Part shown: piece after piece, positions 59,520-64,000 of the stretch
Layout of the letters: every line of letters starts with the position of its first letter
How positions within the stretch are numbered: the stretch's first letter is position 1
Source: Terebella lapidaria
Taxonomy: Eukaryota > Annelida > Polychaeta > Terebellida > Terebellidae
Direction of reading: 5' to 3'
DNA: 64,000 nt
Assembly: GCA_949152475.1 (NCBI GenBank)
Contig: OX424562.1
Location: 20,398,209 to 20,462,208 of the forward strand
Translations under genes and position numbers: made by a program
Notes under the pieces: model-generated
Database searches by the model: none
What the model was told of the DNA's origin: nothing
Seen by the model: only the letters and a program-made list of their open reading frames with translations

Positions 59520-60674
59520 TTCCACGTGTATTTGCAATGCACATGTACGCATTTGTCACAGCCCAACAACTCAGTTTTTCTCCGAATGTGTTGCTCACAG
59601 TTCGTCCAAATTGAAAACACGGTCTGTTTTTCGTCACCAAATGGGCACAGACTTCTATCAGAAAGCCTGTTAATTGCCACAATTAAAGATGCTTTTTATA
59701 TCCATCAACCACCACCACCCAACCCCCACCTTGTGCTCTTTCACACAGTCCGGACCGCTGTACATGCAGTCACATGTCCCCACGGAAAAAAGTACCACTG
59801 TCAATTAACCACCGAGACAATCCAGAGACCCACAAATAACAAGCGAGTACCCGATACACCCAAAGTTTTCTCGCAAATGTTCTCGTTTTTCACCGAGTGA
59901 GTGTCAAAAGACAGCCCGAGTGTCTCAGGCGACACACAAAAACAACAGGTCCCATGCGGCGCCTGTCACTGGTCCATGTATACATGACTTGATCCAGTCG
60001 CACGGCTGGTTCACCACGCGCTATCTAATCGCTGTCGCCAGGGTATCTGGAACAGCGTTTTGTTGCTGTTTTCAGTTTAGGTCGCAAGGGGGAGAGGGTG
60101 TAGAGTAACTAGGACTGTCCACAGATGTCTCCAGGACGTTATATGCGCTGCCATGGCAATGGAGTGTACAACGCCCAGTAACCATGCATGCCACTCAAAT
60201 CCCCCCGCGGGTAGTGAACACCCCTCGAGTCCCCGCCAGTAATTAGAGGAGATAGGGGCATCAGCGGTGACCGGCCAGAGTACACATGCGGCTGGCGTCC
60301 TAGGGTCCCGGATAGTGTTTCCATGCGACCGCTGGGCGACCCGTCATAGCTGTACCGTTACCCCCCCCCCCCCCCCCGCCCTGCAATAAACTTGACAAAC
60401 CACGTTCAGGATCTCACGACTGAGAGTCGTTTGTTAGGGTGCATCTCTGCTAACGGAGCGTGTACAACACAAAGACATTAGAGGTGACTGGCAGTGCTGG
60501 AAGAGGCGCGTCACTTCTTAGTGGTGCTTCTTCTCTGAGAGCGAGATTTGTCACGAGTTATTCTGGAACACGATTGAACGCGCGTACAGTACAGTCAAAA
60601 TCATGTCAAAATCGCGTGTTTTTACCACGGATTCCGGCGGTAATTACGCCTGTTTTCTAACGTCCAACTTGCAG
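59520..60674. other. Upstream region of the plus-strand gene at 60687
   Basis: No repeat family recognised. A poly-C run lies at ~60361-60378. A 5' UTR exon and promoter for the following gene are expected here, since its first coding exon follows an acceptor-like AACTTGCAG at 60674. A specific promoter cannot be pointed out. Confidence 0.4.
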
Positions 60675-60686
60675 GAGGACACCACG

Positions 60687-63221
60687 ATGTCATCCGGATA
60701 TGGAGCGAAGAAACCCAAGTAAGTTCTATATACTACAACATTACCTGTAAAGTTACTGCACTTCGAGACAAAGAACACTTTAGCTCGGTGAATGTAAATA
60801 CCCAAAGAGTCACCATAGTTTGTCACCATGTCAACGAGGGCGGTACGTAGTTCAGACTAGAAGATTTTCTTGTTCTATTTTCGAAACTCGAGTTTGATAC
60901 TTCAGATTTAGTAAGGCCCCCTACTCCACTCAACAGTGTTAGCTGTCACAGTCACACCCAACTGACATGATGAGCGCACATCCATCGTGCACGTGGGTAT
61001 CATAACGCTATCAGTTTGACAAAATCTGTTGGAAAATCGTCGCAATAATCGTCCCGGGAAGAAGTGTTGTGGCTGATACATTTTGCCCAAGGCCAAAGAC
61101 CCCGGGTCAAATAGTTTGATCTTGCATGGCACAACAGTCAATATTTGTATAATGTTTACCTCAAAACTTATCAAATGACAATTGAAATGGAAATTTGACT
61201 TTGGGTTTGTATGCCCACTAGACGTATATCATGAGCTGTAATACATTATAAATGTAGTATATACAGAATATAAAATATTGCTCTTCAAGTGGCCTTGAAC
61301 TTAATGACATCGTTTGCCTAAAAAATGTCATCATCTTTAAATGCGCGCATCACAATTTTGGATAGGATAAGATTCAGACCAGCTCAAATTACGTCGCAAA
61401 CATGAAGTCACATATGCTTTTGGTATCTTTGAACTTGAATTCACGTGACCTTAACTTTTTTTAATATACCTGAAATAGCAAATGTGGAAAATGCTTTGTA
61501 ACTTCTTACTACACTAAAATGATAAATATCTTTTTTTAAAAATAGAAATAGACGTAAGCCGTCGAACAAGACCCCCTCAACCGCCCAAAGGCCTAAGAAG
61601 AATGTGGAGCGGCCCAAGTCCTTGAACCTGACCGGGCTCAAGCGGGGCAGGAAGCACCCAAACCCCAGCAGAGTGGTCAGGGAAACGGGACCACCCACCC
61701 TAGCGGGCAGGGACCAGGAACCGGTCAGTTGTTAAACCTGCATCATCATTTCTTGTCCTAGTACATGTATGAATTGATATCTCATTTCCTTTCAGATTAG
61801 TGGTATTTAAAAAGTGAAAGATGCGAAAGTGAAAGTGTTTTTAGGTTACCGGACCTATGGCCCGATAACCTATTGCCATGGCGTTGCGTCCGTCATCCGT
61901 CCGTCCAGCCGGGAATCATTTAGGGTTAAGGGGCTAACCCACTTTTTATGAAGAAAATTGGAAAAGGGGCTATTTTTGGGGATAAGGGGCTTGCTGGAGA
62001 TGGGAAATTTAACACGTGAAAAGCCCTTTAACCTGAAATGTTGGGTCATCCGTCCGTCGTCGTCCGTCCACATTTTTATCTTTAGAGTTTACGGTCCAAA
62101 CTTTCTGAAAATTTGGGAAAAGATACCGTAAAATAATTCGAGAAGGAGGTCTTTTCTAGTTTTTTTTTATTTGTTTTTCAAAATGGCGGCCGTTTCCGTC
62201 GAAAAACGGTCAAGTTTGGACTTTGGCGGCCATTTTCTCAAAAACTGTTTAATCAGATTTGAGATTTTTGTTTCAAAAGATTCCTCTCATATAATATACC
62301 TTTGTGACGTAAGTCTTGAATCGCCGGTCTTCGTGTGGCGGCCATTTTGAGTTTTTGACGAGTCGGCGGGTCGCCCCAAATCACATTACTATCCATTTAG
62401 GGCATTTCCAGGGCAACATTTTTTTTCACCCTTTGAAGAAGTTTTTGGACTTGGAAAATTTCCGGTAATTTTTTCCTCCATAAGGGGAGCTGCCAGAACT
62501 GTACTCAAAAAACGCTTGAAGATAGAGCTTAGAAATTGGCACTTTCAAATGGGAAGTCATATATGGCGATTTGTGTGGTGACCTTGAATTTGACCTTTGA
62601 TGACCTTGAAAGGTCAAAACAGCCATATTGGGGTAAAACAAAGCCCAGATTTGTTTACATTAATAGCATATAGGAAGTAGCATTGATAGCATATAGGAAT
62701 ATGGGACAACTGATGATGGCCATGGCCTGAACTCGGATGACCTTGAGTGCTGAATGTCCAAAGTGAAATGTGTAAATTAGCCACAAATGCTTAAACACTT
62801 GCAAATACAGGTTAGGATTGTGCGTAAACTTACCAGTCATGGTGACCTTAAATGACCTTGAAGGCCATATCTCAAAATCTTGGCTGACCTCTTATGTGTA
62901 AATGGGTCTCTACAAAATACTTGTTGATAGAGCTTTTATGTTTGTATTATGAACATATATAAATATGCAGCATACTTAATAGTGACATTGCAGTTCACAA
63001 AGATGACCTTGATTGGTAAATGTCAAGGTCATACATGTAGGTCACCTGCAATGCTTAAAACCAAAATTGTCCGGTAACCTATCTTAACCCTTGGGCTAAT
63101 TTTTCATATCGAACACCAGTTTAGGGTTTCAAACTATTTGATTTTTATGCGTGTGGATTCTATGTTTTAGGTGATTACCATAGAAGATGGAGGGACAAAG
63201 CAGTCAGAAACAGTCGGAGAG
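60687..63221 (+). CDS. N-terminal exons of an unrecognised basic protein (partial)
   Basis: Three coding exons join in phase: 60687-60718 (MSSGYGAKKP..., donor GTAAGT), 61546-61723 (acceptor AAAAATAG, donor GTCAGT) and 63171-63221 (acceptor TATGTTTTAG, donor GTAATT). The 87 residues visible begin with a Lys/Arg/Pro-rich, probably disordered segment (KPSNKTPSTAQRPKKN, LTGLKRGRKHPNPSR) and go on to an acidic EPVITIEDGGTKQSETVGE stretch. I do not recognise the family; a nuclear protein is likely from the basic composition. The exon 60675-60718 also has 12 nt of 5' UTR. Intron 2 is almost entirely filled by a transposon. The rest of the gene lies beyond the window. Confidence 0.6.
61841..63098 (-). 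mobile_element. AGGTTACCGGAC-family transposon in an intron
   Basis: Inverted in orientation relative to the copy at 56465-58063. It begins TTAGGTTACCGGACCTATGG, passes GTCCGTCC tracts and GGCGGCCATTTT words, then TGACCTTGAATTTGACCTTT half-site clusters, and ends CCGGTAACCTATCTTAACCC with TTGGG. It fills intron 2 of the gene at 60687 and stops ~70 bp before exon 3. Confidence 0.75.
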
Positions 63222-64000
63222 GTAATTATTATATATGACAATATCCACTTTGTTTTGAATGTGTCAACTTTCATGATATCAAATTGACAAATACGCGAGA
63301 TTACGAGAATTTTGTTGAGTGTTTATGTCCTGACGAAGGATATATTTTTCACGCCGTCGATTCCAGTAATTTTTTCATGGTTTACCAAGTGTTTTGTGCC
63401 ATTTGTGAGATGACGGTATCGGTGTCAGATTAAGTGTGTTGCCATTAAATGTCGGATCTGAGTATTGGACGCATTACGATAGATTTCACTGGCAATGAAT
63501 GAGACGATATAAAGAAAGTCGTGCGATCGTGTGTCGAACGAAAGCCCCGCGAAATGTCCATTTTATAGATGGATTAATTTGCAATAATCTTCTCCGGTTT
63601 ATGAAAAATAAATAAGCTTGTGATTCCGAAAACAGCCAGGTCCTTTGTCTTTTGAAAACTCAAACGATCTGTTTTTTGTCTAATGCGAATACCAGATAGT
63701 TATCGGAACACTTCTGGGAAGACTCATTATATTTATATACATTTATTATTACCTTATTCATATGAGGTATAATGAGATATCGAGCGATTATAATACATTT
63801 GAGTCGCTTTGAATATGGATTCGATGTCTAACCTGTCATACTTGGAATAAATAAAAAGCGCCTGGAAATATGGACAAAAGATTGACAACATCCATGCTAG
63901 GACCATGAAATAGCTTCTCAATAAGACTTTCTACACATTCAATCTGTGCACAAAACATAATGTATACTTCACATTATACTCGTATTCTTATCAATCTTCC
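63222..64000. other. Intron 3 (start) of the plus-strand gene
   Basis: AT-rich DNA after the donor at 63222. No further exon, repeat or regulatory signal is evident before the window ends. Confidence 0.45.

Noticed and set aside
1-64000. tRNA and rRNA genes
   Set aside because: No cloverleaf-type A/B box pair or rRNA core sequence noticed; a covariance-model scan was not possible, so weak cases could be missed.

Overview
The window is eukaryotic and most likely from a marine invertebrate animal (mollusc-, lancelet- or similar grade). Genes are split into many short exons with GT-AG introns, AGGTCA-rich and ~150-bp satellite-bearing non-autonomous transposons are abundant, and a centriolar coiled-coil gene typical of animals is present. 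The exact phylum cannot be read from the sequence.

Layout. 1-2.8 kb: no gene, then a transposon-like repeat with ten ~134-bp satellite units. 2.8-19 kb: a tandemly duplicated region holding two complete six-exon minus-strand genes (A, 10430-13116; B, 14769-16583). Each encodes a 230-residue secreted protein with two immunoglobulin-like domains. To the left lie several gene-less copies of their flanking DNA, and several small transposons interrupt the region. 19.3-33.1 kb: a complete minus-strand centlein (CNTLN) gene. I could trace 34 coding exons with consistent splice phases, giving 1280 codons plus stop. A ~3-kb satellite-bearing transposon sits in intron 9. 34.4-35.1 kb: the end of a plus-strand FLYWCH zinc-finger gene, head-to-head with CNTLN.

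36.98-54.24 kb: one large Ty3/gypsy-type LTR retroelement fossil in minus orientation. It has near-identical LTRs, a tRNA-His-type primer site, gag, a pol region whose internal ~2.7-2.9 kb occurs twice head to tail, a mariner-like MITE inserted between gag and pol, and an unusual extra 3' coding region with zinc-finger-like and coiled-coil features in the place where some relatives carry env. It is broken in several places.

54.2-64 kb: sparse DNA, then repeats of one transposon family with AGGTTACCGGAC ends (one contains a related solo LTR), and finally the first exons of an unrecognised plus-strand gene (60687-63221, continuing beyond the window).

The host genes are not an operon-like system. 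CNTLN is a centrosome-cohesion gene, the Ig pair looks like a small family of secreted recognition proteins, and the rest is largely mobile DNA. The least ordinary items are the Ig gene cluster with its relic copies, the palindrome-array MITE at 8.7-9.6 kb, the nuclear-receptor-site satellite, and the 3' coding region of the LTR element. All names rest on motif recognition by eye; no database search was run.
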